DNA from: Gammaproteobacteria bacterium
Lineage (GTDB): Bacteria; Pseudomonadota; Gammaproteobacteria; Pseudomonadales; M0112
Length of the DNA: 15,681 nt
Assembly: GCA_006227085.1 (NCBI GenBank)
Contig: SBFY01000152.1
Span: 1 to 15,681, forward strand
Direction: 5' to 3'
Numbering within the stretch: the stretch's first letter is position 1; each line of letters starts with the position of its first letter. The notes under the pieces were generated by a model. That model saw nothing but the letters and a program-made list of their open reading frames with translations, was not told the DNA's origin and did no database searches. Below, piece by piece: positions 1 to 7,993 of this stretch. Position numbers and translations under genes: made by a program.

Positions 1-257
1 GTGCACAGTTCGAACGCTTGCGCGCCGAACGGCAAAAGAAAGTGGATGTTGAGGTGATCAGCGCCTATCCGTTAACGGACGAAGCGCTGGGCAAGCTGGT
101 GGCCGCGTTAAAGCGCCGCCTGGATCGCGAAGTAAATATTGAAACCACGGTTGATTCATCACTGATCGGCGGCGCCATCATTCGCGCCGGAGACACAGTG
201 ATTGACGGCTCCCTGCGTGGACGCCTGTCAAAATTAGCCGAAGCACTGAACGCTTGA
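1..257 (+). CDS. atpH: ATP synthase F1 subunit delta, C-terminal part (cut by window start)
   Basis: Delta subunit of the F1Fo ATP synthase, the peripheral-stalk protein that ties the alpha3beta3 head to the b subunits. Only about the last 84 residues are present; the first whole codon begins at base 3 and the TGA stop is at 255-257. The visible part carries the family's C-terminal signature: a stretch resembling 'ISAYPLTDEAL', then 'LIGGAIIRAGDTVIDGSLRG', and a short closing helix rich in Leu and Ala. The call is firm because atpA follows after 20 bases and the order delta-alpha-gamma-beta-epsilon is the standard bacterial atp order. The true start lies upstream of the window; the in-frame TTG at base 18 is internal and is not a start. 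Confidence 0.96.
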   Translation, partial: AQFERLRAERQKKVDVEVISAYPLTDEALGKLVAALKRRLDREVNIETTVDSSLIGGAIIRAGDTVIDGSLRGRLSKLAEALNA

Positions 258-277
258 TCGTTTGAGGAACACGAGCC

Positions 278-1822
278 ATGCAGCAACTGAACCCCTCTGA
301 AATCAGCGCCATCATCAAGCAACGCATTGATGGCCTGAAAGTTTCAACCGAGGCCCGCAACGAAGGCACAGTGGTCAGCGTGTCTGACGGCATCGTGCGC
401 ATTCACGGTCTGGCCGATGCCATGTACGGTGAAATGATTGAATTCCCGGGCGGCCTGTACGGCATGGCACTGAACCTTGAGCGCGACTCTGTCGGCGCCG
501 TGGTGCTGGGCGACTACCTGGGATTGGCAGAAGGCGCCACTGCGCGCTGCACTGGCCGCATCCTCGAAGTACCGGTAGGTCGTGGCCTGCTGGGTCGCGT
601 GGTGGACGCGCTGGGGAACCCGATTGATGGCAAGGGCCCGATTGATGCGGAAGGCACGGACGCGATCGAGAAAGTTGCGCCGGGCGTTATCAGTCGCCAA
701 TCCGTATCACAGCCTGTGCAGACCGGCTTGAAAGCCATTGACTCGATGGTGCCGGTAGGCCGTGGCCAGCGTGAGTTGATCATCGGTGACCGCCAGACGG
801 GTAAGACCGCCATTGCCGTTGATGCGATCATCAACCAGAAAGGCACAGGAGTTAAATGTATTTATGTGGCAATTGGCCAGAAACAATCATCCATCGCGAA
901 CACGGTGCGCAAGCTGGAAGAAAATGGCGCCATGGACCACACCATTATCGTGGTCGCCTCAGCGTCTGACCCGGCCTCCCTGCAGTTCCTGGCGCCGTAC
1001 TCAGGTTGCACCATGGGTGAATACTTCCGCGATCGCGGCGAAGATGCCCTGATTATTTATGACGACCTGACCAAGCAGGCTTGGGCGTATCGCCAGATCT
1101 CCTTGCTGTTGCGTCGTCCGCCGGGACGTGAAGCCTACCCGGGTGACGTGTTCTACCTGCACTCACGCCTGCTGGAGCGCGCGGCTCGCGTGAACGCCGA
1201 ATACGTCGAGAAATTCACCAACGGTGCCGTGAAAGGCCAGACCGGTTCATTAACCGCGCTGCCGATCATTGAAACGCAGGCCGGTGACGTGTCCGCGTTC
1301 GTGCCCACCAACGTGATCTCGATCACCGACGGCCAGATCTTCCTGGAAACCGACTTGTTCAACTCGGGTATCCGCCCAGCCATGAACGCCGGTCTGTCGG
1401 TATCCCGTGTGGGTGGTTCCGCACAGACCAAGATCATCAAGAAGCTGGGCGGTGGTATTCGTTTGGCCCTGGCACAGTACCGCGAGCTGGCCGCGTTCTC
1501 ACAGTTCGCATCGGATCTTGATGAGGCCACCCGCAAGCAGCTTGAGCACGGCAAGCGCGTGACCGAGCTGATGAAGCAGAAGCAATACTCGCCGCTATCC
1601 GTTGCGGAAATGGGTATTGTCCTGTTTGCCGCTAACGAAGGCTATCTTGATGATATTAACGTCAACAAGATTGGTGACTTTGAGGCCGCCTTGCTGGGTT
1701 ACATGAAGAGCCAGCACGCCGACCTGATGAAACAAATCAATGATAGCGGTGACTGGAACGGCGACATTGAAGCCGGTTTCCGTGGCGCGCTTGAAAAATT
1801 CAAGTCCACGCAAACCTGGTAA
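278..1822 (+). CDS. atpA: ATP synthase F1 subunit alpha
   Basis: Non-catalytic nucleotide-binding subunit of the F1 head, which alternates with beta in the membrane-attached ATP synthase. It has 514 residues, against 513 in E. coli. Visible landmarks are the N-terminal beta-barrel (about 1-95), the P-loop GDRQTGKT at residues 170-177, the DD pair of the Walker B strand in 'ALIIYDDLTKQA', and the 'LSVSRVGGSAQ' segment that holds the arginine finger reaching the neighbouring beta site. A helical C-terminal domain follows. The ATG at 278 is preceded by GAGGA at 264-268, nine bases upstream. It sits between atpH (20-base gap) and atpG (24-base gap), so it is surely part of one atp transcript. Nothing is missing or unusual. 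Confidence 0.99.
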   Translation: MQQLNPSEISAIIKQRIDGLKVSTEARNEGTVVSVSDGIVRIHGLADAMYGEMIEFPGGLYGMALNLERDSVGAVVLGDYLGLAEGATARCTGRILEVPVGRGLLGRVVDALGNPIDGKGPIDAEGTDAIEKVAPGVISRQSVSQPVQTGLKAIDSMVPVGRGQRELIIGDRQTGKTAIAVDAIINQKGTGVKCIYVAIGQKQSSIANTVRKLEENGAMDHTIIVVASASDPASLQFLAPYSGCTMGEYFRDRGEDALIIYDDLTKQAWAYRQISLLLRRPPGREAYPGDVFYLHSRLLERAARVNAEYVEKFTNGAVKGQTGSLTALPIIETQAGDVSAFVPTNVISITDGQIFLETDLFNSGIRPAMNAGLSVSRVGGSAQTKIIKKLGGGIRLALAQYRELAAFSQFASDLDEATRKQLEHGKRVTELMKQKQYSPLSVAEMGIVLFAANEGYLDDINVNKIGDFEAALLGYMKSQHADLMKQINDSGDWNGDIEAGFRGALEKFKSTQTW

Positions 1823-1846
1823 CAGCGGAAACGGAGAGGGTTCCTG

Positions 1847-2707
1847 ATGGCGGGCGCCAAAGAAATTCGCACAAAGATCGGTAGCGTCAAGAGTACGCAG
1901 AAGATCACCAGTGCCATGGAGATGGTGGCGGCAAGCAAGATGCGTCGTGCGCAAGAACGCATGTCCGTGGGTAAGCCCTACGCCAAGCGGATCCGTGCCG
2001 TGGTCAGCCACATTGCCAATGCAGCACCGGAATACAAACACCAGTACCTCGAAGAACGTCCCGCCAAGCGAGTGGGCTTCATCGTGGTTTCAACGGATCG
2101 CGGCCTTTGCGGCGGCCTGAATATCAACCTCTTCAAGGCCACTATCCAGGCCATGAAGCAGTGGTCGGACCAAGGTGTGGATGTGGACATCTGCGCAGTG
2201 GGTGGCAAGGCTGGCGGGTTCTTTTCCAGCTTTGGGGCCAACATCGTGGCGGCCGTTCGTGACCTGGGTGAAGACGTCAAGGCACAGGATCTGATTGGTA
2301 GCATCAAGGTCATGTTGGAGCACTTTGAAACTGGCCAGATAGACCGCTTGTTCCTGGTAGGCAATGAGTTTGTAAACACCATGACGCAGGTTCCAGTGGT
2401 TGAGCAATTGCTACCCTTGCAGGCAACGGAAGAAGAAAAAAAGGCGCATCCCTGGGATTACATCTATGAGCCGGATGCCAAAGAGCTGTTGGATGGGTTG
2501 CTGGCGCGTTATGTGGAGTCACAGGTTTATCAGGCAGTCGTGGAAAACGGTGCTTGCGAGCAAGCAGCCCGCATGGTGGCGATGAAGAACGCAACAGAAA
2601 ACGCGGGTCAACTGATCGATGATTTGCAGCTGGTTTATAACAAGGCGCGTCAGGCAGCTATTACGCAAGAGCTGTCGGAAATCGTCGGCGGCGCGGCCGC
2701 GGTTTAA
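1847..2707 (+). CDS. atpG: ATP synthase F1 subunit gamma
   Basis: Central rotor shaft of F1. It turns inside alpha3beta3 and couples proton flow to ATP synthesis. It has 286 residues, against 287 in E. coli. The start resembles the family closely ('MAGAKEIRTKIGSVKSTQKI', followed by an Ala/Met-rich helix to about residue 40). The core contains 'STDRGLCGGLN' at about residues 82-92, and the C-terminal helix ends in 'ITQELSEIVGGAAAV'. The two terminal helices form the antiparallel coiled coil that contacts beta. A GAGAGGG purine stretch lies upstream of the ATG. The gap to atpD is 53 bases, the largest inside this operon; it is A/T-rich and shows no hairpin terminator. Confidence 0.99.
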   Translation: MAGAKEIRTKIGSVKSTQKITSAMEMVAASKMRRAQERMSVGKPYAKRIRAVVSHIANAAPEYKHQYLEERPAKRVGFIVVSTDRGLCGGLNINLFKATIQAMKQWSDQGVDVDICAVGGKAGGFFSSFGANIVAAVRDLGEDVKAQDLIGSIKVMLEHFETGQIDRLFLVGNEFVNTMTQVPVVEQLLPLQATEEEKKAHPWDYIYEPDAKELLDGLLARYVESQVYQAVVENGACEQAARMVAMKNATENAGQLIDDLQLVYNKARQAAITQELSEIVGGAAAV

Positions 2708-2760
2708 CACGGTTTTTATTTAACAGTAACAGTTTGAGTTAGACGGTCGAGGAACCCAAG

Positions 2761-4167
2761 ATGAGCAGTGGACGGATCGTACAGATTATCGGCGCGGTAA
2801 TTGACGTTGAGTTTCCGCGTGACAATGTACCGAAGGTATATGACGCCCTGACAGTGGACGGCAAAGGCCTGACCATGGAAGTGCAGCAGCAGTTGGGCGA
2901 TGGTGTTGTTCGCGCGATTGCGATGGGTTCTTCCGAAGGTATTGCCCGCGGTTTGCCCGTCACCAATACCGGCAAGGCCATCCAGGTACCGGTCGGCAAA
3001 GCCACGTTGGGCCGCATCATGGACGTACTGGGTAACCCGATTGACGAACTGGGTCCGATTGGCGAAGAAGAGCGCTGGGGCATCCACCGTAAGGCACCCA
3101 GCTATGATGAGCAGGCTGCCAGCAGCGAGTTGCTGGAAACCGGCATCAAGGTAATTGACCTGGTATGCCCGTTCGCGAAAGGCGGCAAGGTAGGCCTGTT
3201 CGGCGGTGCCGGTGTGGGCAAGACCGTTAACATGATGGAATTGATCAACAACATCGCGACCGAGCATTCTGGTTTGTCAGTGTTTGCAGGTGTGGGTGAG
3301 CGTACTCGTGAAGGGAATGACTTCTACCACGAGATGCAGGAAGCCGGCGTTGTTAACGTCGAGCAGTTCGACAAATCCAAGGTAGCGATGGTGTACGGCC
3401 AGATGAATGAGCCGCCGGGAAACCGTTTGCGCGTCGCCCTGACCGGCCTGACCATGGCTGAAAAATTCCGTGACGAAGGTCGTGACGTACTGTTGTTCGT
3501 CGATAACATTTATCGTTACACGCTGGCCGGTACCGAAGTATCAGCACTGCTGGGTCGTATGCCATCAGCGGTAGGTTACCAGCCGACGCTGGCGGAAGAG
3601 ATGGGCGTGTTGCAGGAGCGTATTACGTCAACGAAGACGGGTTCAATTACCTCTATCCAGGCGGTATACGTACCGGCGGATGACTTGACGGACCCGTCAC
3701 CGGCAACCACGTTCGCCCATTTGGATGCGACCGTTGTATTGTCGCGTAACATCGCCGAGCTGGGTATTTACCCGGCCGTGGATCCTCTCGATTCCACCAG
3801 CCGCCAATTGGACCCACTGGTGGTTGGCCAGGAGCATTACGAAGTGGCGCGTGGCGTGCAGTCTGTACTGCAGCGTTACAAGGAACTGAAAGACATCATC
3901 GCGATCCTGGGTATGGACGAACTGTCAGAAGACGACAAAATGACGGTAGCCCGTGCACGTAAAATCCAGCGCTTCCTGTCACAGCCCTTTACCGTTGCGG
4001 AAGTGTTCACCGGCAGCCCCGGCAAATACGTGTCACTGAAAGACACCATTGGCGGTTTCCGCGGCATCCTCAGCGGCGAATATGACCACCTGCCAGAACA
4101 GGCGTTCTACATGGTTGGCGGCATCGAAGAAGCTGTTGAGAAATCCAAGAAGATGAAAGCGGCCTGA
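2761..4167 (+). CDS. atpD: ATP synthase F1 subunit beta
   Basis: Catalytic subunit of F1, making ATP from ADP and phosphate at the alpha/beta interfaces. It has 468 residues, longer than the 460 of E. coli. Seen in order: N-terminal beta-barrel (1-80), P-loop GGAGVGKT at 148-155, the 'GERTREGNDFYHEM' segment that supplies the catalytic Glu (E180 or close by), Walker B 'LLFVDNIYR', the DELSEED-type regulatory loop ('GMDELSEDD') and 'EYDHLPEQAFYMVG' near the C-terminus. CGAGGAA at 2748-2754 sits six bases before the ATG. Most of the extra length is a roughly seven-residue insertion between 'FYHEM' and 'VYGQMNEPPG' (about residues 193-208), compared with the E. coli sequence as I recall it. Confidence 0.99.
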   Translation: MSSGRIVQIIGAVIDVEFPRDNVPKVYDALTVDGKGLTMEVQQQLGDGVVRAIAMGSSEGIARGLPVTNTGKAIQVPVGKATLGRIMDVLGNPIDELGPIGEEERWGIHRKAPSYDEQAASSELLETGIKVIDLVCPFAKGGKVGLFGGAGVGKTVNMMELINNIATEHSGLSVFAGVGERTREGNDFYHEMQEAGVVNVEQFDKSKVAMVYGQMNEPPGNRLRVALTGLTMAEKFRDEGRDVLLFVDNIYRYTLAGTEVSALLGRMPSAVGYQPTLAEEMGVLQERITSTKTGSITSIQAVYVPADDLTDPSPATTFAHLDATVVLSRNIAELGIYPAVDPLDSTSRQLDPLVVGQEHYEVARGVQSVLQRYKELKDIIAILGMDELSEDDKMTVARARKIQRFLSQPFTVAEVFTGSPGKYVSLKDTIGGFRGILSGEYDHLPEQAFYMVGGIEEAVEKSKKMKAA

Positions 4168-4200
4168 TCAGGGCCGGGCAAAGGCGCAAGGTAAAACGAG

Positions 4201-4626
4201 ATGGCCATGACCGTACACTGTGACATCGTCAGCGCGGAAGAAAGCATTTTTTCCGGGCTGGTGGAAATGGTGATCGCCGCCGGTAGCCAGGGTGACCTAG
4301 GTGTGGCACCTGGCCACGCCCCTCTGTTGACTGACCTGCAACCCGGCCCGGTACGGGTGATCAAGCAAGGCGGCGAGGAAGAGGTTTACTACGTTTCCGG
4401 GGGTTATCTTGAGGTGCAACCCAACGTGGTGACGATCCTGGCCGATACGGCTACCCGTGCCCATGATATTGATGAGGCGGCCGCCGAAGAAGCGCGCCGT
4501 GCTGCTGTGCATGCCATCACTAATCAGGGCGGTGAGTTTGATTACGCGAGTGCAGCTGCCCAGCTGGCTGCCGCGGCGGCCCAGTTGCGGGCTATCCAGC
4601 AGTTGCGGAAGAAACTGGGTCAATAA
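4201..4626 (+). CDS. atpC: ATP synthase F1 subunit epsilon
   Basis: Epsilon subunit, which sits on the gamma shaft, contacts the c-ring and can inhibit ATP hydrolysis through its C-terminal helices. It has 141 residues; E. coli has 139. The N-terminal beta-sandwich (about 1-86) shows the typical 'GDLGVAPGHAPLLTDLQPGPVRV' region (quoted in part) and 'YYVSGGYLEVQPN'. The C-terminal domain is an Ala-rich helix pair (about 90-141) ending in 'IQQLRKKLGQ'. AAGG at 4188-4191 lies nine bases before the ATG. It is the last gene of the atp operon: a strong hairpin terminator begins 22 bases after the stop. Confidence 0.98.
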   Translation: MAMTVHCDIVSAEESIFSGLVEMVIAAGSQGDLGVAPGHAPLLTDLQPGPVRVIKQGGEEEVYYVSGGYLEVQPNVVTILADTATRAHDIDEAAAEEARRAAVHAITNQGGEFDYASAAAQLAAAAAQLRAIQQLRKKLGQ

Positions 4627-4648
4627 ACGCGACTCCAATGCAGTATGG

Positions 4649-4675
4649 AAAAGGCGGCCTCTGGCCGCCTTTTTT
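4649..4675 (+). terminator. Rho-independent terminator of the atp operon
   Basis: Perfect seven-base G/C stem (GGCGGCC at 4653-4659, GGCCGCC at 4663-4669) with a TCT loop. It is flanked by AAAA on the left and a run of six T on the right, so the stem can extend by four A-U pairs. It lies 22 bases after the atpC stop and should separate the atp transcript from glmU. Confidence 0.93.
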
Positions 4676-4699
4676 GTTCCGGGTCGAGCGGACTATTCC

Positions 4700-4728
4700 T
4701 TTCAGCGTTAGCGGGAATCGTTCACAAT
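4700..4728 (+). promoter_or_regulatory. Possible sigma-70-like promoter for glmU
   Basis: Because a strong terminator precedes glmU, a promoter is expected in the 86 bases between them. The best candidate by eye is a -10-like CACAAT at 4723-4728 with a weak -35-like TTCAGC at 4701-4706, spacing 16. Both boxes match consensus poorly (about 4/6 and 3/6). The site is inferred mainly from position; readthrough of the terminator is the alternative. Confidence 0.25.
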
Positions 4729-4748
4729 AGTGCCTGTTGGGAACCCGT

Positions 4749-4754
4749 AAAGGA
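4749..4754 (+). promoter_or_regulatory. Ribosome binding site that fixes the glmU TTG start
   Basis: AAAGGA followed by a seven-base spacer and TTG at 4762-4764. The ATG at 4645, in the same frame, has no comparable site and lies inside the terminator region, so this element decides the start. Confidence 0.8.
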
Positions 4755-4761
4755 CGTTCGT

Positions 4762-6135
4762 TTGTCGAGCCTCGAAGTCATCATCCTGGCAGCCGGCCAG
4801 GGGTCACGCATGAAATCGGCCCTGCCGAAGGTGTTGCACCCGATCGGTGGCAAGCCGATGCTGGCGCATGTCTTGTCAGCCGCTCGTGCACTCGCCGCGA
4901 AGCGCATCCATGTGGTGGTGGGCCATGGCGCGGAACAGGTCAAGCAAGCCCTGGCGGATGAGCCGGTGCAGTGGGTGTTGCAGGCGCAACAACTGGGCAC
5001 GGGCCATGCCGTCGCACAGGCCATGCCGGGGGTTGCCACCGATGCACGCGTGCTGGTGCTTTATGGCGATGTACCACTGGTGCCGGTGGCAGCGCTGGAA
5101 GCACTGTTGGCCAAAGCTGGCCAGCAGGCGCTCGCCTTGCTGACCGCCATGCCTGAAAACCCGACTGGTTATGGCCGCATCGTACGCAATCATGATGGGC
5201 AGGTGATGGCGATTGTCGAGCACAAGGATGCCGACGAACAGCAGCGCCAGATCCGGGAAGTGAACACCGGCATATTAACAGCGCGGGCCAGTGATCTTGC
5301 GCGATGGCTGCCGGCACTGAAGAATCACAACCAACAGCAGGAATACTACCTGACCGATACCATTGCGATGGCCGTGCGGGAGCATATCCCGGTGGTAGCC
5401 GCCATCACGGAACGTGCGATGGAGGTGCAAGGCGTGAATGATCGCAAACAACAAGCTGAACAAGAGCGTGCTTACCAGCGCCAACAGGCAGAGCGTTTGA
5501 TGCAGGCTGGCGTGACCCTGATGGATCCTGATCGAATCGACATCCGCGGTACGGTAACCGCCGGCAAGGATGTGATCATCGATGCCAATGTGATTTTTGA
5601 AGGCACGGTGGAGCTGGGTGATAGCGTGCACATCGGCGCCAATTGCATCATCAAGGACGCGAGATTGGCTAACGGTGTCACTGTGCACCCGAATAGCATG
5701 ATTGAAGAATCCGAGCTGGGCGAGGCTGTCAACGTCGGCCCCTTTGCACGGCTGCGCCCAGGCACGCGGCTGGCCAAAGGCGTGCGCATCGGTAATTTTG
5801 TTGAAACCAAAAACGCCGTGTTTGCAGAAAACAGCAAGGCCAATCATTTGTCATATATCGGCGATGCCAGCGTTGGCGCTGATAGCAATATTGGTGCAGG
5901 CACCATCACCTGTAACTATGACGGCGCCCGGAAATCAAAAACCGTGATTGGCGATGGCGCGTTTATTGGCTCCAACACGGCCCTGGTTGCGCCGGTCACG
6001 GTTGGCAACCAGGCAACCATTGGGGCGGGCTCGACCATCACCAAAAACGTGGAAGATGGGCAGCTGGCGATCGGGCGCGGCAAACAACGCAATATCGATG
6101 GTTGGCAACGACCACAAAAACCGGAACAGGAATAA
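4762..6135 (+). CDS. glmU: Bifunctional UDP-N-acetylglucosamine pyrophosphorylase / glucosamine-1-phosphate N-acetyltransferase
   Basis: Catalyses the last two steps to UDP-GlcNAc in the cytoplasm: acetylation of glucosamine-1-phosphate, then uridylyl transfer. With the TTG start the protein has 457 residues, against 456 in E. coli. The N-terminal nucleotidyltransferase domain shows 'LAAGQGSRM' and 'PKVLHPIGGKPM' (residues 9-33), the metal-binding Asp in 'LYGDVP' (D103) and Asn in 'GVNDRKQ' (N226). The C-terminal domain is a left-handed beta-helix of hexapeptide repeats (about 250-437) with the acetyltransferase base His in 'KANHLSYIGDA' (H362). In-frame reading extends back to an ATG at 4645, but that start would place 39 unrelated residues across the atp terminator. 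glmS follows after 13 bases, so the two steps of the pathway are probably co-transcribed. Confidence 0.98.
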   Translation: MSSLEVIILAAGQGSRMKSALPKVLHPIGGKPMLAHVLSAARALAAKRIHVVVGHGAEQVKQALADEPVQWVLQAQQLGTGHAVAQAMPGVATDARVLVLYGDVPLVPVAALEALLAKAGQQALALLTAMPENPTGYGRIVRNHDGQVMAIVEHKDADEQQRQIREVNTGILTARASDLARWLPALKNHNQQQEYYLTDTIAMAVREHIPVVAAITERAMEVQGVNDRKQQAEQERAYQRQQAERLMQAGVTLMDPDRIDIRGTVTAGKDVIIDANVIFEGTVELGDSVHIGANCIIKDARLANGVTVHPNSMIEESELGEAVNVGPFARLRPGTRLAKGVRIGNFVETKNAVFAENSKANHLSYIGDASVGADSNIGAGTITCNYDGARKSKTVIGDGAFIGSNTALVAPVTVGNQATIGAGSTITKNVEDGQLAIGRGKQRNIDGWQRPQKPEQE

Positions 6136-6148
6136 GCGGGAAACCATT

Positions 6149-7984
6149 ATGTGTGGAATTGTGGCTGCCACAGCACGACGCGACGTCGCCGGCATTTTGC
6201 TGGAAGGCCTCAAGCGCCTTGAATATCGCGGCTATGATTCAGCAGGCATGGCGGTGCTGTCAGCACACAACACCATCGGTGTCTATCGCCGGCCTGGCAA
6301 GGTCATTAACCTGGAAACCATGTTGCAATCCCATCCCCTGCCCGGTGCCTGCGGTGTTGCACACACCCGCTGGGCAACGCATGGCAAACCCGAAGAACGC
6401 AACGCACATCCACACTCATCGGGTTCGGATGTCACCTTGGTCCACAATGGCATCATTGAAAACTATGAAACGTTGCGTGCCCAGCTAAAACAACAAGGGT
6501 ATGTATTTTCATCGGATACCGATACCGAAGTGATCGTCCACCTGGTCCACGCTGAAAAGCAAAAAGGCCTGTCGTTGCTTGATGCCGTACGCAACACCCT
6601 GCAAAAACTCGACGGTGCCTATGCCATTGCCGTGATCAGTGCGGACGAGCCGGGTGTCATCGTGGGTGCTCGCAAGGGCAGCCCGTTGGTGCTGGGCATG
6701 GGCATTGGCGAACACTTCCTCGCTTCAGATCCGTTAGCATTGCGCCAGGTCACCGACAGCGTCATCTACCTTGAAGAGGGTGACCTGGTTGCCATTACGG
6801 CAGACGGCGTATACATCGAGGATCATCAAGGGAACGATGCAAAGCGCCAAGTCACCCGGTTACGCGAAGGGCAGGTCTCTGCAGAAAAAGGCGAATACCG
6901 GCATTACATGCTGAAGGAAATTTTCGAGCAGCCCGATGTGATTCGCGCCACCCTGGAAGAGCGCATTGGCCAAAAGCAGGTGTTGAGCAACATCCTTGGG
7001 CCGGAGGGCGCTGCGCTTCTGGCCAGGACCCGGCAGGTGCATATCGTGGCGTGCGGCACCAGTTACCATACGGGATTGATTGCGCGTTACTGGATCGAAC
7101 AGTTAGCGGGCGTGCCGTGCCAGGTGGAAGTGGCCAGCGAGTATCGATACCGAACGGTCGTGGTGCCGGAAAACACCTTGTTTGTGACCGTCTCACAATC
7201 GGGCGAAACCGCGGATACCCTGGCGGCCTTGCGATTTGCCAAAACAGCCGGCTACCTGGCAACGGTCGCCATCGTGAATGTTCCGGAAAGCTCGTTATGC
7301 CGCGAGTCCGACCTGGTCTTGATGACGCGTGCAGGCCCGGAAATCGGCGTGGCTTCTACCAAGGCGTTCACAACACAATTAATCGCATTCCTGCTGTTAA
7401 CGATTTTGCTGGCTCGCCAGCAGGGCCGCCTGCCAGCCACAAGGGAAGCGACCCTGGTGGAAGGCTTGCGAGCACTGCCAGCAGTGATTGAACAAACCCT
7501 GCAACTGGATGCACGCATCAAGGTGTTGTCTGAACAATTCACGGAAAAACACCATGCACTGTTTCTGGGTCGTGGTGTTCAATACCCGGTTGCTTTGGAA
7601 GGCGCGCTGAAACTCAAGGAAATTTCCTACATCCATGCAGAAGCGTACCCGGCCGGAGAGCTCAAACATGGGCCGTTAGCCCTGGTGGATTCGGAGATGC
7701 CAGTGATTGCTGTTGCCCCCAACGACCAGCTGCTGGAAAAGCTTCGTTCCAATTTGCAGGAAGTGCATGCACGAGGCGGCCAGTTGTTTGTGTTTGCCGA
7801 TGCCAGGGCACACATGGGTGAAGAAAGCGATATGCATATCATGCCGGTGCCGCATGTGGACGAGACCCTTGCGCCAGTGGTGTATACCATACCCTTGCAG
7901 TTGCTGGCCTACCATGTTGCGGTCGGCAAAGGGACGGATGTCGACCAGCCGCGCAATCTGGCGAAATCCGTCACGGTCGAGTAA
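6149..7984 (+). CDS. glmS: Glutamine-fructose-6-phosphate aminotransferase (isomerizing)
   Basis: First committed enzyme of amino-sugar synthesis: fructose-6-phosphate plus glutamine gives glucosamine-6-phosphate and glutamate. It has 611 residues (E. coli 609). The start is set by 'MCGIV': Cys2 must become the N-terminal nucleophile of the glutamine amidotransferase domain (about 1-240), which also shows 'HTRWATHGKPEERNAHPH' and 'VHNGIIENYETLR'. Two SIS sugar-isomerase domains follow, with 'VACGTSYHTG', 'TVSQSGETADTLAAL', 'STKAFTTQ' and 'HAEAYPAGELKHGPLALV'. The C-terminal tail 'DVDQPRNLAKSVTVE' is the usual active-site tail. GGGA at 6138-6141 precedes the ATG by seven bases. The in-frame extension upstream to 5948 overlaps glmU and is spurious. 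Confidence 0.98.
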   Translation: MCGIVAATARRDVAGILLEGLKRLEYRGYDSAGMAVLSAHNTIGVYRRPGKVINLETMLQSHPLPGACGVAHTRWATHGKPEERNAHPHSSGSDVTLVHNGIIENYETLRAQLKQQGYVFSSDTDTEVIVHLVHAEKQKGLSLLDAVRNTLQKLDGAYAIAVISADEPGVIVGARKGSPLVLGMGIGEHFLASDPLALRQVTDSVIYLEEGDLVAITADGVYIEDHQGNDAKRQVTRLREGQVSAEKGEYRHYMLKEIFEQPDVIRATLEERIGQKQVLSNILGPEGAALLARTRQVHIVACGTSYHTGLIARYWIEQLAGVPCQVEVASEYRYRTVVVPENTLFVTVSQSGETADTLAALRFAKTAGYLATVAIVNVPESSLCRESDLVLMTRAGPEIGVASTKAFTTQLIAFLLLTILLARQQGRLPATREATLVEGLRALPAVIEQTLQLDARIKVLSEQFTEKHHALFLGRGVQYPVALEGALKLKEISYIHAEAYPAGELKHGPLALVDSEMPVIAVAPNDQLLEKLRSNLQEVHARGGQLFVFADARAHMGEESDMHIMPVPHVDETLAPVVYTIPLQLLAYHVAVGKGTDVDQPRNLAKSVTVE

Positions 7985-7993
7985 CCGTTACTG

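Noticed and set aside
2708..2760. A/T-rich gap with a repeated TAACAG between atpG and atpD as a terminator or promoter
   Set aside because: No hairpin with a T run and no convincing -35/-10 pair; the repeat is only two short copies.
5948..6148. Upstream extension of glmS
   Set aside because: It overlaps the end of glmU in another frame and would bury the catalytic Cys2, which must be N-terminal after Met removal.
6136..6148. glmS ribozyme/riboswitch
   Set aside because: That element is found before glmS mostly in Gram-positive bacteria; here only 13 bases separate glmU and glmS, far too few to hold it.
7981..7991. Short palindrome GTAAC-C-GTTAC at the glmS/uvrD junction as an operator
   Set aside because: An 11-base match that includes the glmS stop codon is easily explained by chance, and it has no second copy in the window that I could see.
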